DNA from: Burkholderiales bacterium
GTDB lineage: Bacteria; Pseudomonadota; Gammaproteobacteria; Burkholderiales; SG8-41
DNA length: 51,693 nucleotides
NCBI GenBank assembly: GCA_030833315.1
Contig: JAURHM010000018.1
Location: 1-51,693, forward strand
Reading direction: 5' to 3'
In this document: in pieces, positions 20,930-29,551 of the stretch
Position numbering within the stretch: position 1 is the stretch's first letter
How the letters are laid out: each line of letters begins with the position of its first letter
Program-made: the position numbers and the translations under genes
Notes under the pieces: generated by a model
What the model was told of the DNA's origin: nothing
The model's database searches: none
The model's input: only the letters and a program-made list of their open reading frames with translations

Positions 20930-22486
20930 ATGACAAAACGCGTTGCCCGGTGCTTGATGGTTCGCTGGCTGGGTCTGCTGCCCCTTGCCGTCGTACTCCT
21001 GCTGCTGCCGGTGATGATTTCTGTACCGGTTGCCAAGGCCGAGACCCTGAAGATCGGCTCGAAACGTTTCACCGAGTCTTATCTGCTCGGTGAAATCATT
21101 GCCGGTACGGCGCGGCGTGCAGGGGCTGCTGATGTCGAGCATCTCCCTGGATTGGGCAATTCGGCGATTCTTTTTTCGGCACTGAAAAGCGGCGCTATCG
21201 ATCTTTATCCAGACTACAGCGGCACGGTGGCGCTGGAACTTCTCGGATTAAAACAGGTGCGGCCCTTGCCGGAACTCAACAGGCTGCTCGCGACGCACGG
21301 ACTTGCAGCCGGCGTCCCGCTCGGATTCGACAATGCCTATGCGCTGGCGATGCCCGCCACAAAAGCGGACCGCGGAGGTCATGCGCTGATCAGCGATCTG
21401 CGCGGCGCGCGTGATCTGCGTGCCGGTTTGTCGCCGGAGTTTCTCAACCGGCGTGACGGTTGGCCGGCCTTGCGTGCGGCTTACGGACTCGAAGGCCTGC
21501 AAGTCCGCAGCCTCGAACATGGTTTGGCCTACGGGGCTTTGGCCCGTGAGCAGGTTGATCTCATCGACGTTTACACCACCGATCCGCAAATTACGCGGCA
21601 AGGACTCCGGTTGCTGCGTGATGACCGGCAGGTTTTTCCGGAGTACGAAGCCCTGCTGGTTTATCGCGCTGATCTTCCCCGGCGACATCCGCAAGCCTGG
21701 GCTGCGCTGCAGGGATTGGAAGGCAGGCTGGATACGGAAACTGTGCGGGGGCTCAATGCTGCGGTTGAACTGGATGGACGCAGTTTTGCGGTGGTCGCGG
21801 GGCAGTGGCTGGAAGGTGGTGTGCGGGTCACGGGTCATCGGCAGACGTTTCTCGCTGTTCTGCTGGGCCCGGATCTGGTCCGGCTGACGGTGCAGCATCT
21901 TTTGCTGGTTTGTAGTTCTTTAATGTTGAGCGTTTTAGTCGGCATTCCACTGGGGATATGGTCACAGCGTATGCCGCGAGCCGGGCGCTTGATACTGCCA
22001 GTGATGGGGGTAATCCAAACCATGCCCAGTCTGGCTTTGCTGGCTTTTTTAATTGCCGCATTGGGACAAATCGGCGCCTTGCCGGCAGTTCTGGCGCTGT
22101 TTGTCTATGCCTTGCTGCCGATTGTTCGCAGCACTGAGGCTGCCTTGGCCGGGGTTGGGCAGCCGATGCTGGATGCGGGGCGTGCATTGGGTCTTGATGC
22201 CTGGCAGCGGCTGCGCCTGATTGAAATGCCGTTGGCTTTGCCGGGGGTGCTGGCCGGTATCAAAACGGCTGCGGTCATCAATGTCGGCACCGCGACCATC
22301 GCCGCATTCATCGGCGCCGGGGGATACGGTGAGCGCATCGTGGCCGGTCTGGCCGTCAACGACCGGGATCTGATGCTGGCCGGGGCGATTCCCGCGGCAG
22401 TGCTGGCATTGCTGTTTGAGCTGCTGTTCCTCGGCCTGGACCGGTTTGTCTGGAGTGGCCGGAATGCTGTGAAAACATCCCGCTGA
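20930..22486 (+). CDS. Fused substrate-binding protein/permease, glycine betaine-type ABC importer
   Basis: A 518-residue fusion. An N-terminal signal or anchor (about 12-37, ending AKAE) precedes an OpuAC/OsmX-type binding domain (about 38-300: LKIGSKRFTESYLLGEI, LYPDYSGTV, DVYTTDP). A permease domain with five or six membrane segments follows (about 310-518), with the EAA loop at ALGLDAWQRLRLIEMPLALPG and NVGTATIAAFIGAGGYGE. In OpuB, OsmU and EgtU systems these domains bind quaternary amines such as glycine betaine, choline or ergothioneine; here the binding domain comes first. No ATPase gene lies next to it; rpoE follows. The substrate is unknown. ATG at 20930 was preferred to GTG at 20882 because the protein then starts just before the hydrophobic segment. 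Confidence 0.85.
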   Translation: MTKRVARCLMVRWLGLLPLAVVLLLLPVMISVPVAKAETLKIGSKRFTESYLLGEIIAGTARRAGAADVEHLPGLGNSAILFSALKSGAIDLYPDYSGTVALELLGLKQVRPLPELNRLLATHGLAAGVPLGFDNAYALAMPATKADRGGHALISDLRGARDLRAGLSPEFLNRRDGWPALRAAYGLEGLQVRSLEHGLAYGALAREQVDLIDVYTTDPQITRQGLRLLRDDRQVFPEYEALLVYRADLPRRHPQAWAALQGLEGRLDTETVRGLNAAVELDGRSFAVVAGQWLEGGVRVTGHRQTFLAVLLGPDLVRLTVQHLLLVCSSLMLSVLVGIPLGIWSQRMPRAGRLILPVMGVIQTMPSLALLAFLIAALGQIGALPAVLALFVYALLPIVRSTEAALAGVGQPMLDAGRALGLDAWQRLRLIEMPLALPGVLAGIKTAAVINVGTATIAAFIGAGGYGERIVAGLAVNDRDLMLAGAIPAAVLALLFELLFLGLDRFVWSGRNAVKTSR

Positions 22487-22515
22487 TTGCCCCATCATGG
22501 GAAATGGCCATTGCA

Positions 22516-22543
22516 TGAACTTAATCAACAGTTTGCTGTCTTT
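22516..22543 (+). promoter_or_regulatory. Candidate sigma-E promoter upstream of rpoE
   Basis: TGAACTT (22516-22522), 16 bases, TCTTT (22539-22543). The sigma-E consensus is GGAACTT with about 16 bases to TCnnA. The -35 element matches six of seven bases. Its place before rpoE fits the known autoregulation of rpoE operons. Confidence 0.5.
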
Positions 22544-22565
22544 GCTGTAGCGCATTTGCGGTGCA

Positions 22566-22594
22566 TTTCTTCCGGTTACCGGTGCAGTTATACT
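22566..22594 (+). promoter_or_regulatory. Candidate housekeeping promoter upstream of rpoE
   Basis: TATACT (22589-22594) matches five of six -10 bases; TTTCTT (22566-22571) stands 17 bases upstream but matches only weakly. It would provide basal expression next to the sigma-E promoter 50 bases upstream. Confidence 0.35.
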
Positions 22595-22666
22595 GCTGCG
22601 CCGGACAGAGCACATTGCCAGCCGGGAGGCAGAACAGCCGCAGCGTCAGGGACCGGATAAATAATA

Positions 22667-23266
22667 ATGAGCGATCGCGAAGTCGATCAGCAGCTGGTAG
22701 AGCGGGTGCAGCAGGGCGACAAGCGGGCATTCGATCTGCTGGTCAGCAAATACCAGCGCAAGCTGGGGCGGCTTCTATCGCGCTTTATCCGGGATCCCAG
22801 CGAGGTCGAGGATGTGACGCAGGAAGCCTTTATCAAGGCCTACCGCGCCTTGCCGGGCTTCAGGGGGGAGAGTGCTTTTTATACCTGGTTGTACCGGATC
22901 GGCATAAATACGGCGAAGAACCACCTGGTGGCTATGGGGCGGCGGGCACCGACCAGCACGGAGCTGGATGCGGAAGAGGCGGAATCGACAGAGGCTGGTG
23001 AGCAATTGCGGGACCTGAACACCCCGGAAAACCAGCTGATGAGCAAACAAGTCGGGGAAACAGTGAACCAAACCCTGCTTGAATTGCCAGAGGAACTAAG
23101 GACGGCCATTACACTGCGCGAGGTTGAAGGCCTGAGTTACGAGGAAATTGCCGAAATCATGCAATGTCCGGTCGGTACGGTCCGGTCAAGAATTTTCAGA
23201 GCCCGCGAAGCCGTCGCAGGCAAGTTAAGACCCTTGCTGGGCACCAGCAAGGACAGGAGATGGTGA
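22667..23266 (+). CDS. rpoE: RNA polymerase sigma factor RpoE (sigma-24)
   Basis: ECF sigma factor for the envelope stress response. The 199 residues begin SDREVDQQLVERVQQGDKRAFDLLV (region 1.2/2.1), carry the region 2 segment DPSEVEDVTQEAFIKAYRAL with YTWLYRIGINTAKNHLV (2.3-2.4) and the region 4 helix-turn-helix LREVEGLSYEEIAEIMQCPVGTVRSRIFRAREA. This is the AlgU/RpoE subfamily. rseA starts two bases after the stop, followed by rseB and mucD, the full sigma-E regulatory unit. Confidence 0.97.
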   Translation: MSDREVDQQLVERVQQGDKRAFDLLVSKYQRKLGRLLSRFIRDPSEVEDVTQEAFIKAYRALPGFRGESAFYTWLYRIGINTAKNHLVAMGRRAPTSTELDAEEAESTEAGEQLRDLNTPENQLMSKQVGETVNQTLLELPEELRTAITLREVEGLSYEEIAEIMQCPVGTVRSRIFRAREAVAGKLRPLLGTSKDRRW

Positions 23267-23267
23267 G

Positions 23268-23789
23268 ATGGAACAGATTTCCGCACTAATGGACAACGAA
23301 CTTTCGCTCCAGGATTACGGTCTGGCTTTGCGCCAGCTCGGTGATACGCCTGAGGCCAGGGAAATCTGGGAAACTTACCATTTGATCGGTGATGCTCTGC
23401 GTGGGCAGGCCGGCGGAATCAATGTCGCTGCCCGGGTTTCCGCTGCGTTGCAAAAAGAGCCCACCGTCTTGGCGCCGCGGCGCGCCAACAATCCGGGCAA
23501 GGTTTTCTCCTATGCATTGTCGGCCGCGGCTTCGGTTTCGGCCATTGCGGTGGTTGGCTGGATGGCTTTTTCGACCAGCACGGCAGTCAATCCGCAGGTC
23601 GAACTGGCCAAGGCGGTTCCGGCAGCACCCGTGGTCCAGTCTGCCGAGCCGCAACTGGTGAGTTTCCCCAGCGGTGACCAGATGAATGAATATCTACTCG
23701 CGCACCAGGGCGTTTCACCCAGCAGCGGGCTGCAGGGAGTGGCGCCTTATATCCGCACGATTTCCGCTACCACCCAGGCCGGCCGGTAA
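23268..23789 (+). CDS. rseA: Anti-sigma-E factor RseA/MucA
   Basis: RseA is an inner-membrane protein whose cytoplasmic N-terminus holds sigma-E until stress-triggered proteolysis frees it. The 173-residue protein starts EQISALMDNELSLQDYGLALRQL, the usual anti-sigma domain, and contains WETYHLIGDALRG. A hydrophobic segment (about 82-103, YALSAAASVSAIAVVGWMAF) is the membrane anchor, with a periplasmic tail of about 70 residues. It lies directly between rpoE and rseB. Confidence 0.93.
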   Translation: MEQISALMDNELSLQDYGLALRQLGDTPEAREIWETYHLIGDALRGQAGGINVAARVSAALQKEPTVLAPRRANNPGKVFSYALSAAASVSAIAVVGWMAFSTSTAVNPQVELAKAVPAAPVVQSAEPQLVSFPSGDQMNEYLLAHQGVSPSSGLQGVAPYIRTISATTQAGR

Positions 23790-23795
23790 CGCCCG

Positions 23796-24758
23796 ATGAA
23801 AGTCTGCTGGATTCTTTTTTGCGGTTTGCTGCCAGCCGCTTCGTTCGCTGCGGAAAGCGATCGTGAAGGACTGGCTATTCTGGAAAAAATGGCGGCTGCC
23901 AGTCACAACACCAATTACTCCGGCACTTTTGTGTTTAATCACGCCGGTCAGTCCGAGACCTCGCGCATCGCGCACTTTGTCAATCCGGCCGGAGGCGTGC
24001 TGGAGCGCCTGGAAACCCTGGACGGTCCCGCGCGTGAAATCATCCGCACCAACGATCAGGTGACCTGTTATCTGCCGGGCACAAAAACCGTGCTGATTGA
24101 TCCGCGCGGCTCCCGCCAGTTTCCGGTCCGCCTGGAACAGATCCAGAACCTGACCCAGCATTACCGGATCATGAAGGAGTCGACCGATCGCGTCGCCGGA
24201 TTCGAATGTCAATGGGTTGCGCTGCTGCCCAAGGACAATCTGCGTTACGCGAAGCGTTTCTGCGCCGATGTCAAAACGGGTCTGCCCTTGCGCGCGCGCA
24301 CCACCAACGAAAAAAATGAAATGCTGGAAGCCTTTTCATTTTCAACACTGGAGATCGGTGGCGGATTCAAGCGCGATCTGGTGCGATCCAAATATGCCGC
24401 CGTCAGCACCAAGCAGGGCTGGCGGGTTGACCGTACGGCAATGACCGCGGCCGACAGCGGCGATTCCGGATGGATCGTTCAAAACCAGCCTGCAGGATTC
24501 ACCAAGCTCATGGAACTGCGGCGCTCGATGCCCGGCAAGAGCGGCATCATGTCGCACCTCGTGTATTCGGATGGACTCGCTGCCATTTCCGTGTTTATTG
24601 AGCCTGGCGTCAAGGCTGACAAGAAGCCGGCCCTGCGCCATCAGGGCGCGGTATCGATCTACACGCGTCCGGCCAGCGGTTACACCATTACCATACTGGG
24701 CGAAACGCCGGCTGAAACGGTAATGCAGTTGGCGCGCAACCTTGAGCCCAAGCCCTGA
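23796..24758 (+). CDS. rseB: Periplasmic sigma-E regulator RseB/MucB
   Basis: RseB binds the periplasmic part of RseA and shields it from DegS, releasing it when it senses mislocalised lipopolysaccharide or lipoproteins. The 320-residue protein has a signal peptide (KVCWILFCGLLPAASFAAE), a large lipid-binding domain with NYSGTFVFNHAGQSETSRIAH, and a small C-terminal domain with VYSDGLAAISVFIEPG. It starts seven bases behind rseA. Confidence 0.93.
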   Translation: MKVCWILFCGLLPAASFAAESDREGLAILEKMAAASHNTNYSGTFVFNHAGQSETSRIAHFVNPAGGVLERLETLDGPAREIIRTNDQVTCYLPGTKTVLIDPRGSRQFPVRLEQIQNLTQHYRIMKESTDRVAGFECQWVALLPKDNLRYAKRFCADVKTGLPLRARTTNEKNEMLEAFSFSTLEIGGGFKRDLVRSKYAAVSTKQGWRVDRTAMTAADSGDSGWIVQNQPAGFTKLMELRRSMPGKSGIMSHLVYSDGLAAISVFIEPGVKADKKPALRHQGAVSIYTRPASGYTITILGETPAETVMQLARNLEPKP

Positions 24759-24841
24759 GTGACTTCCACAGCCACGGTTACACCGCGATAATCCAGCCTC
24801 GTTTCATCCTCCGAACCAACCCCTTTTCCGGAAAAATTACC

Positions 24842-26224
24842 ATGCACAGAACCTTGATGCTGGCGCTGTTCCTGCTGCTTCCGCTGCAGGTTTCGGCGCA
24901 ATTACCCGATTTCACCGATCTGGTCGAGAAACAGGGCGGCGCCGTAGTCAATATCAGCACGACGCAGGCGGCACGCAATACGCTGTCCCAGCAACTGCCC
25001 CAGCTCGATGAGAATGATCCGTTTTTCGAATTTTTCCGGCGCTTTGCGCCCAATCCTGGACAGCGCGAATTCCAGCCGCAATCATTGGGATCGGGTTTCA
25101 TCATTTCTGCTGATGGTTACATCCTGACCAATGCGCATGTGATTGACGCGGCCGAGGAAGTCACCGTCAAGCTGACCGACAAGCGCGAATTCAAAGCCAA
25201 GGTCATCGGTGCGGACAAACGCACCGACGTTGCCTTGATCAAGATTGAAGCCGCGGGGCTGCCCACGGTTCGGTTTGGTGATCCCGCAAAGCTTAAAGTC
25301 GGTGAGTGGGTTGTGGCCATAGGTTCGCCTTTCGGCTTCGACAATACGGTGACTGCAGGCATCGTCAGTGCGAAGGGGCGTTCGTTGCCTCAGGAAAATT
25401 TCGTGCCGTTTATCCAGACGGATGTTGCGGTGAATCCCGGCAACTCCGGCGGACCGCTTTTCAATCTTCGCGGTGAAGTGGTCGGCATCAACTCGCAGAT
25501 CTACAGCCGCACCGGCGGATTCATGGGATTGTCGTTTGCGATTCCGATCGATGTGGCTAACGACATTGCCCAGCAAATGCGTACCACGGGCAAGGTGACC
25601 CGAGGCCGCATTGGTGTGGTTATCCAGCAGGTCACCAAGGAACTGGCTGACGGATTCGGTCTGCAGAAACCCCAAGGCGCCCTTGTCAACTCGGTGGAAA
25701 AGGGTGGTCCTGCCGATAAGGCGGGTATCGAAGCCGGTGATGTCATCCTGCGCTTTGATGGCAAGCCAGTGAATTCCTCTGAAGATCTGCCGCGTGTTGT
25801 CGGCGGCACCAAGCCGGGCAGCAAAGTGGCGATCCAGGTCTGGCGCAACAAAGCCACTCGTGATCTGCAAGTTGTTGTGGCCGAATTGAGCGATGACCGT
25901 ACTGGCCGGCAGTCCCGTAGCGGGAAACCGCAACCTCCGGTTGCGGCTCAGTTCGGTATGGGTGTCACTGATCTGACCGACGTCCAGCGCAGGGAACTCA
26001 AGGTCGAAGGCGGCGTGTTTGTCGACAATGTGCAGGGGGCGGCGGCTCGTGCCGGTCTGCGCCGCGGCGATGTGATCCTTGCGGTCAATAATCAGGATGT
26101 GAAGTCCGTCGAGCAGTTCCGTCAGTTGATGGGCAGCTTTGACAAGGGGCGCATTGTGGCGCTGCTGGTGCGCCGCGGCGGCAATTCGCTCTACATCCCG
26201 CTCCGTCTCGACGCGAATGGCTGA
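24842..26224 (+). CDS. mucD: Do/DegP-type periplasmic serine endoprotease MucD
   Basis: Periplasmic chaperone-protease that clears misfolded envelope proteins. The 460 residues comprise a signal peptide (1-19, LPLQVSAQ), a trypsin-like domain with the triad His99 (TNAHVID), Asp129 (RTDVALIK) and Ser202 (NPGNSGGPLF), and two PDZ domains (about 250-345 and 365-455; GGPADKAGIEAGDVILRF and AARAGLRRGDVILAV). In pseudomonads and betaproteobacteria mucD follows rseB as here. The glutaredoxin-like gene starts inside its last codons. Confidence 0.95.
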   Translation: MHRTLMLALFLLLPLQVSAQLPDFTDLVEKQGGAVVNISTTQAARNTLSQQLPQLDENDPFFEFFRRFAPNPGQREFQPQSLGSGFIISADGYILTNAHVIDAAEEVTVKLTDKREFKAKVIGADKRTDVALIKIEAAGLPTVRFGDPAKLKVGEWVVAIGSPFGFDNTVTAGIVSAKGRSLPQENFVPFIQTDVAVNPGNSGGPLFNLRGEVVGINSQIYSRTGGFMGLSFAIPIDVANDIAQQMRTTGKVTRGRIGVVIQQVTKELADGFGLQKPQGALVNSVEKGGPADKAGIEAGDVILRFDGKPVNSSEDLPRVVGGTKPGSKVAIQVWRNKATRDLQVVVAELSDDRTGRQSRSGKPQPPVAAQFGMGVTDLTDVQRRELKVEGGVFVDNVQGAAARAGLRRGDVILAVNNQDVKSVEQFRQLMGSFDKGRIVALLVRRGGNSLYIPLRLDANG

Positions 26225-26474
26225 TCCGGTCCGTCCGGCGCTGACGCTGTACAGCCGGACCTGGTGCCATCTGTGTGACGAGATGCTGTCCGGGTTGCAA
26301 TCCCTTCAGTCCGAGCAGCCTTTCGAGTTGACCGTGATTGATGTCGACAGCGATCCGGCGCTGGAGCAGCGTTTCGGTGAATGGGTGCCGGTTCTGATGC
26401 ATGGCGACCGGGAGCTCTGTCATTACCACATGGACAGTGCTGCGGTTACTGATTACTTGCGGAAAATCCGCTAA
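26217..26474 (+). CDS. Glutaredoxin family protein
   Basis: Small thioredoxin-fold protein of 85 residues with the redox motif CHLC in LYSRTWCHLCDEM near the N-terminus, followed by VIDVDSDPALEQRFGEWVPVLMHGDREL, which contains the cis-Pro segment WVPV. It belongs to the DUF836/glutaredoxin-like group often found between mucD and lepA in betaproteobacteria. Its partner is unknown. ATG at 26217 lies within the end of mucD (8-base overlap), so translation is probably coupled. A longer frame upstream would run through mucD and lacks similarity. Confidence 0.85.
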   Translation: MADPVRPALTLYSRTWCHLCDEMLSGLQSLQSEQPFELTVIDVDSDPALEQRFGEWVPVLMHGDRELCHYHMDSAAVTDYLRKIR

Positions 26475-26477
26475 AAT
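26449..26477 (+). promoter_or_regulatory. Candidate promoter inside the end of the glutaredoxin gene, for lepA
   Basis: TAAAAT (26472-26477) with CTGATT at the 17-base distance (26449-26454). The -10 element is good, the -35 weak. Transcripts starting here would run through the hairpin at 26499-26532 before lepA. Confidence 0.3.
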
Positions 26478-26498
26478 GCACGGTCTTACGAACGGAAC

Positions 26499-26532
26499 GG
26501 GGCACTCCGGGTAATCTTGGGTGCCCCTTTTT
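26499..26532 (+). terminator. Intrinsic terminator or attenuator before lepA
   Basis: GGGGCAC (26499-26505) pairs with GTGCCCC (26521-26527) over a 15-base loop and is followed at once by TTTTT (26528-26532). It ends 17 bases before the lepA ATG. It separates the sigma-E unit from lepA, or acts as a leader attenuator if a promoter lies at 26472. Confidence 0.7.
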
Positions 26533-26549
26533 CTGGGCCATTCATTTTG

Positions 26550-28340
26550 ATGCAGCATATCCGCAATTTTTCGATCATCGCCCACATTGACCACGGCAAG
26601 TCCACGCTCGCCGACCGGTTCATCCAGCATTGCGGCGGCCTGTCCGACCGCGAGATGGAATCCCAGGTTCTCGATTCGATGGATCTCGAGAAGGAACGTG
26701 GCATCACCATCAAGGCGCAGACCGCCGCGCTGAATTACAAATCCATGGACGGTAAGGTCTATCAGCTGAACCTGATCGACACGCCGGGGCACGTCGACTT
26801 TTCCTATGAAGTATCCCGCTCGCTCTCCGCCTGCGAGGGGGCATTGCTGGTAGTAGATGCTTCCCAGGGTGTCGAGGCGCAAACCGTCGCCAACTGTTAC
26901 ACCGCGATCGAGCTGGGTGTCGAAGTGATCCCGGTGCTGAACAAGATGGATCTGCCGCAGGTGGAACCGGAGCGGGTCGCTGCCGAGATCGAAGACATCA
27001 TCGGCATCCCGGCCAAGGATGCGGTGCGCGTCAGTGCCAAGACGGGCGAGGGCATTACCGAAATTCTGGAAGCAGTTGTGCACCAGATGCCGCCGCCCAA
27101 TGGCGATCCGACGGCGCCGCTGAAGGCCTTGATCATCGATTCCTGGTTTGACAACTATGTTGGCGTCGTCATGCTGATCCGTGTGGTTGACGGAGAGCTG
27201 AAACCGAAGGACCGCATTCTGCTGATGGCCAGCGCCGGCAATTTCCTGTGCGAGCAGGTGGGTGTTTTCACGCCGAAGTCGCAGGCCCGTGAGCGTCTTT
27301 CTGCCGGCGAAGTGGGTTTTGTCATTGCCGGCATCAAGGAGTTGAAGGCGGCCAAGGTCGGCGACACTATCACGCTGCTGAATCGGCCGGCCACCGAAGC
27401 ATTGCCGGGGTTCAAGGAAATCAAACCCCAGGTGTTTGCCGGTCTCTATCCTGTCGAATCGAATGAATACGAAGGACTCCGGGATGCGCTGGAAAAACTG
27501 CACCTGAACGATTCCTCTTTGCGTTTCGAGCCGGAATCATCGCAGGCGCTGGGCTTCGGTTTCCGTTGCGGCTTCCTCGGTCTTTTGCACATGGATATCG
27601 TGCAGGAGCGTTTGGAGCGTGAATACGGCATGTCGCTGATCACTACGGCGCCGACCGTGGTCTATCAGGTTGCCCTTCGTGACGGTACAGTGATGGAGAT
27701 CGAAAATCCGTCGCGCCTGCCCGACGTTTCGCAAATTGCTGAAATCCGCGAACCGATGATTACGGCCTCAATTCTTGTGCCTGGCGACTACGTCGGCCCG
27801 GTAATGACGTTGTGTACGGAAAAACGCGGTGTGCAGAAAAACATGCAATACCTCGGTCGTCAGGTCATGCTGACTTATGAGTTGCCGCTGAATGAAGTGG
27901 TCATGGACTTTTTTGACCGGCTGAAATCGGTATCGCGCGGTTACGCCTCGCTGGATTACGATTTCCTGGAATACCGCACCGGTGATCTGGTGCGACTGGA
28001 CATTCTGATCAACAACGAGCGAGTCGATGCGCTATCACTGATTGTTCACCGTGCCAATGCCCAGTATCGCGGTCGTGACGTTGCGGAAAGAATGCGCAAG
28101 CTGATTCCCCGGCAGATGTTCGATATCGCCATCCAGGCAGCCATCGGCGCGCATATTATTGCCCGTGAGACGGTCAAGGCGATGCGTAAAAACGTGCTGG
28201 CGAAATGTTACGGTGGTGACATCACCCGCAAAAAGAAGCTGCTGGAAAAGCAGAAGGCCGGCAAAAAGCGCATGAAGCAGGTCGGCACGGTGGAAATACC
28301 GCAGGAGGCTTTTCTGGCCATTCTGCAGGTCGATAAATAG
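26550..28340 (+). CDS. lepA: Elongation factor 4 (LepA)
   Basis: Ribosome-associated GTPase of 596 residues related to EF-G. The P-loop [10 protein letters not shown] stands at residues 11-20, then [10 protein letters not shown] (switch I), DTPGHVDF (G3), NKMDLP (G4) and the LepA-specific C-terminal domain ending [24 protein letters not shown] at 26550 gives the normal start [15 protein letters not shown]; an upstream in-frame codon at 26517 would lie in the terminator hairpin. lepB follows, the classic order. Confidence 0.97.
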   Translation: MQHIRNFSIIAHIDHGKSTLADRFIQHCGGLSDREMESQVLDSMDLEKERGITIKAQTAALNYKSMDGKVYQLNLIDTPGHVDFSYEVSRSLSACEGALLVVDASQGVEAQTVANCYTAIELGVEVIPVLNKMDLPQVEPERVAAEIEDIIGIPAKDAVRVSAKTGEGITEILEAVVHQMPPPNGDPTAPLKALIIDSWFDNYVGVVMLIRVVDGELKPKDRILLMASAGNFLCEQVGVFTPKSQARERLSAGEVGFVIAGIKELKAAKVGDTITLLNRPATEALPGFKEIKPQVFAGLYPVESNEYEGLRDALEKLHLNDSSLRFEPESSQALGFGFRCGFLGLLHMDIVQERLEREYGMSLITTAPTVVYQVALRDGTVMEIENPSRLPDVSQIAEIREPMITASILVPGDYVGPVMTLCTEKRGVQKNMQYLGRQVMLTYELPLNEVVMDFFDRLKSVSRGYASLDYDFLEYRTGDLVRLDILINNERVDALSLIVHRANAQYRGRDVAERMRKLIPRQMFDIAIQAAIGAHIIARETVKAMRKNVLAKCYGGDITRKKKLLEKQKAGKKRMKQVGTVEIPQEAFLAILQVDK

Positions 28341-28348
28341 GCGATAGC

Positions 28349-29152
28349 ATGAATTTTGCGCTGATCATGGTTGTGCTTGTGTTTTTCACCGGCTTGGTAT
28401 GGCTGGCGGAGACCCTTTATTTCCGCAAGCACCGCGCGGCCGGCGAGGCGCAGCCCTGGTGGATCGAATATCCCGCCAGTTTTTTTCCGGTGATCCTGGT
28501 GGTGTTTGTGCTGCGCTCGTTTCTGGTCGAGCCCTTCAAGATTCCTTCTGGATCGATGCTGCCCACACTGCTGGTCGGGGATTTCATCCTGGTGAACAAA
28601 TTCACCTATGGCATCCGTGTGCCGGTCATCAATACGCGCTTGATCAGCGTCAACGAGCCGCAGCGCGGCGAGGTCATGGTGTTCCGCTACCCGGAAAACC
28701 CGGGGCTGGATTACATCAAGCGGGTGGTGGGCGTGCCCGGTGATGAAATCGTCTACGCGAATAAGCGCCTTACGATTAATGGCAAAGAAATCCCGGTGAA
28801 TCCGGACGGTGAATTCAACTACCTCGAAGGCGGCCTCAATTTTGTGGCGACCAAGCGTTTCCAGGAACAATTGGGTGCAAAGCCGCACGCCATGCTGACG
28901 CAGGCCGAATCACCTCCCGTGCAACTGAGTGGCGTGCAGCGCTTTCCCTTCCGCGAAAATTGTGCCTACAATGATTCAGGATTCCGCTGCAAAGTCCCTG
29001 CGGAGCATTACTTTTTGATGGGTGACAATCGCGACAGCAGCAGCGACAGCCGTTATTGGGGGTTTGTGCCGGAACGCAATATCGTCGGCAAGGCATTCCT
29101 GATCTGGTGGAATTTCGACGACTTTAAACGCATCGGCAGTTCGATCATATGA
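28349..29152 (+). CDS. lepB: Signal peptidase I
   Basis: Inner-membrane serine protease that removes signal peptides. The 267 residues have two N-terminal membrane segments (about 3-22 and 42-60), the catalytic Ser69 in IPSGSMLPTLL, the general base Lys124 in DYIKRVVGVPGD, and the C-terminal box MGDNRDSSSDSRYWGFVP. The catalytic domain sits in the periplasm. It begins eight bases after lepA and overlaps codons upstream of the next gene. Confidence 0.97.
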   Translation: MNFALIMVVLVFFTGLVWLAETLYFRKHRAAGEAQPWWIEYPASFFPVILVVFVLRSFLVEPFKIPSGSMLPTLLVGDFILVNKFTYGIRVPVINTRLISVNEPQRGEVMVFRYPENPGLDYIKRVVGVPGDEIVYANKRLTINGKEIPVNPDGEFNYLEGGLNFVATKRFQEQLGAKPHAMLTQAESPPVQLSGVQRFPFRENCAYNDSGFRCKVPAEHYFLMGDNRDSSSDSRYWGFVPERNIVGKAFLIWWNFDDFKRIGSSII

Positions 29153-29169
29153 TCTTGAAGGGGGATTTT

Positions 29170-29529
29170 ATGCACTCACAACGCGGTATCACTCTCACCG
29201 GCTTCCTGGTTTTTGCAGGTCTTGCCGTTGGCGCCTTGCTGCTGGCTTTCAAGATCGGTCCGGCTTATTCCGAGTTCTATGTGATCCAGAAGATCATGCG
29301 CACGGTGGCCTCCGAGCCCGCGATGAAAAACGCATCTCGCGGCGAAATCAATACGGCTTTCAACAACCGCGCCACGATTGAGAACATCAAAGCCATCACC
29401 TACAACGATATCGAGGTCACCAAGGAAGGCGACCGGCTGATCCTCACGGCGAGCTACTCAGTGCGTGTTCCGCTGTTCTACAACCTCAGCGCTTGCATGG
29501 ATTTTTCCCCGAGCTCCGAGCGCCAGTAG
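29170..29529 (+). CDS. DUF4845 domain small membrane protein
   Basis: A 119-residue protein with one N-terminal membrane segment (about 5-25, GITLTGFLVFAGLAVGALLLAF) preceded by HSQRG, similar to a type IV pilin-like start, then a periplasmic domain with IENIKAITYNDIEV. DUF4845 proteins stand between lepB and rnc in many beta- and gammaproteobacteria; their function is unknown. ATG at 29170 has a very strong AAGGGGG ribosome-binding site; an in-frame ATG at 29149 would overlap lepB and place this site inside the gene. Confidence 0.85.
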   Translation: MHSQRGITLTGFLVFAGLAVGALLLAFKIGPAYSEFYVIQKIMRTVASEPAMKNASRGEINTAFNNRATIENIKAITYNDIEVTKEGDRLILTASYSVRVPLFYNLSACMDFSPSSERQ

Positions 29530-29551
29530 CGCCTAGGGTCATCTGCCCGCC

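Noticed and set aside
26085-27503. 472-codon minus-strand open frame opposite mucD end, glutaredoxin gene and lepA
   Set aside because: It runs across three recognised plus-strand genes and a terminator hairpin; the product is rich in His/Gln/Arg as expected from antisense of GC-rich code.
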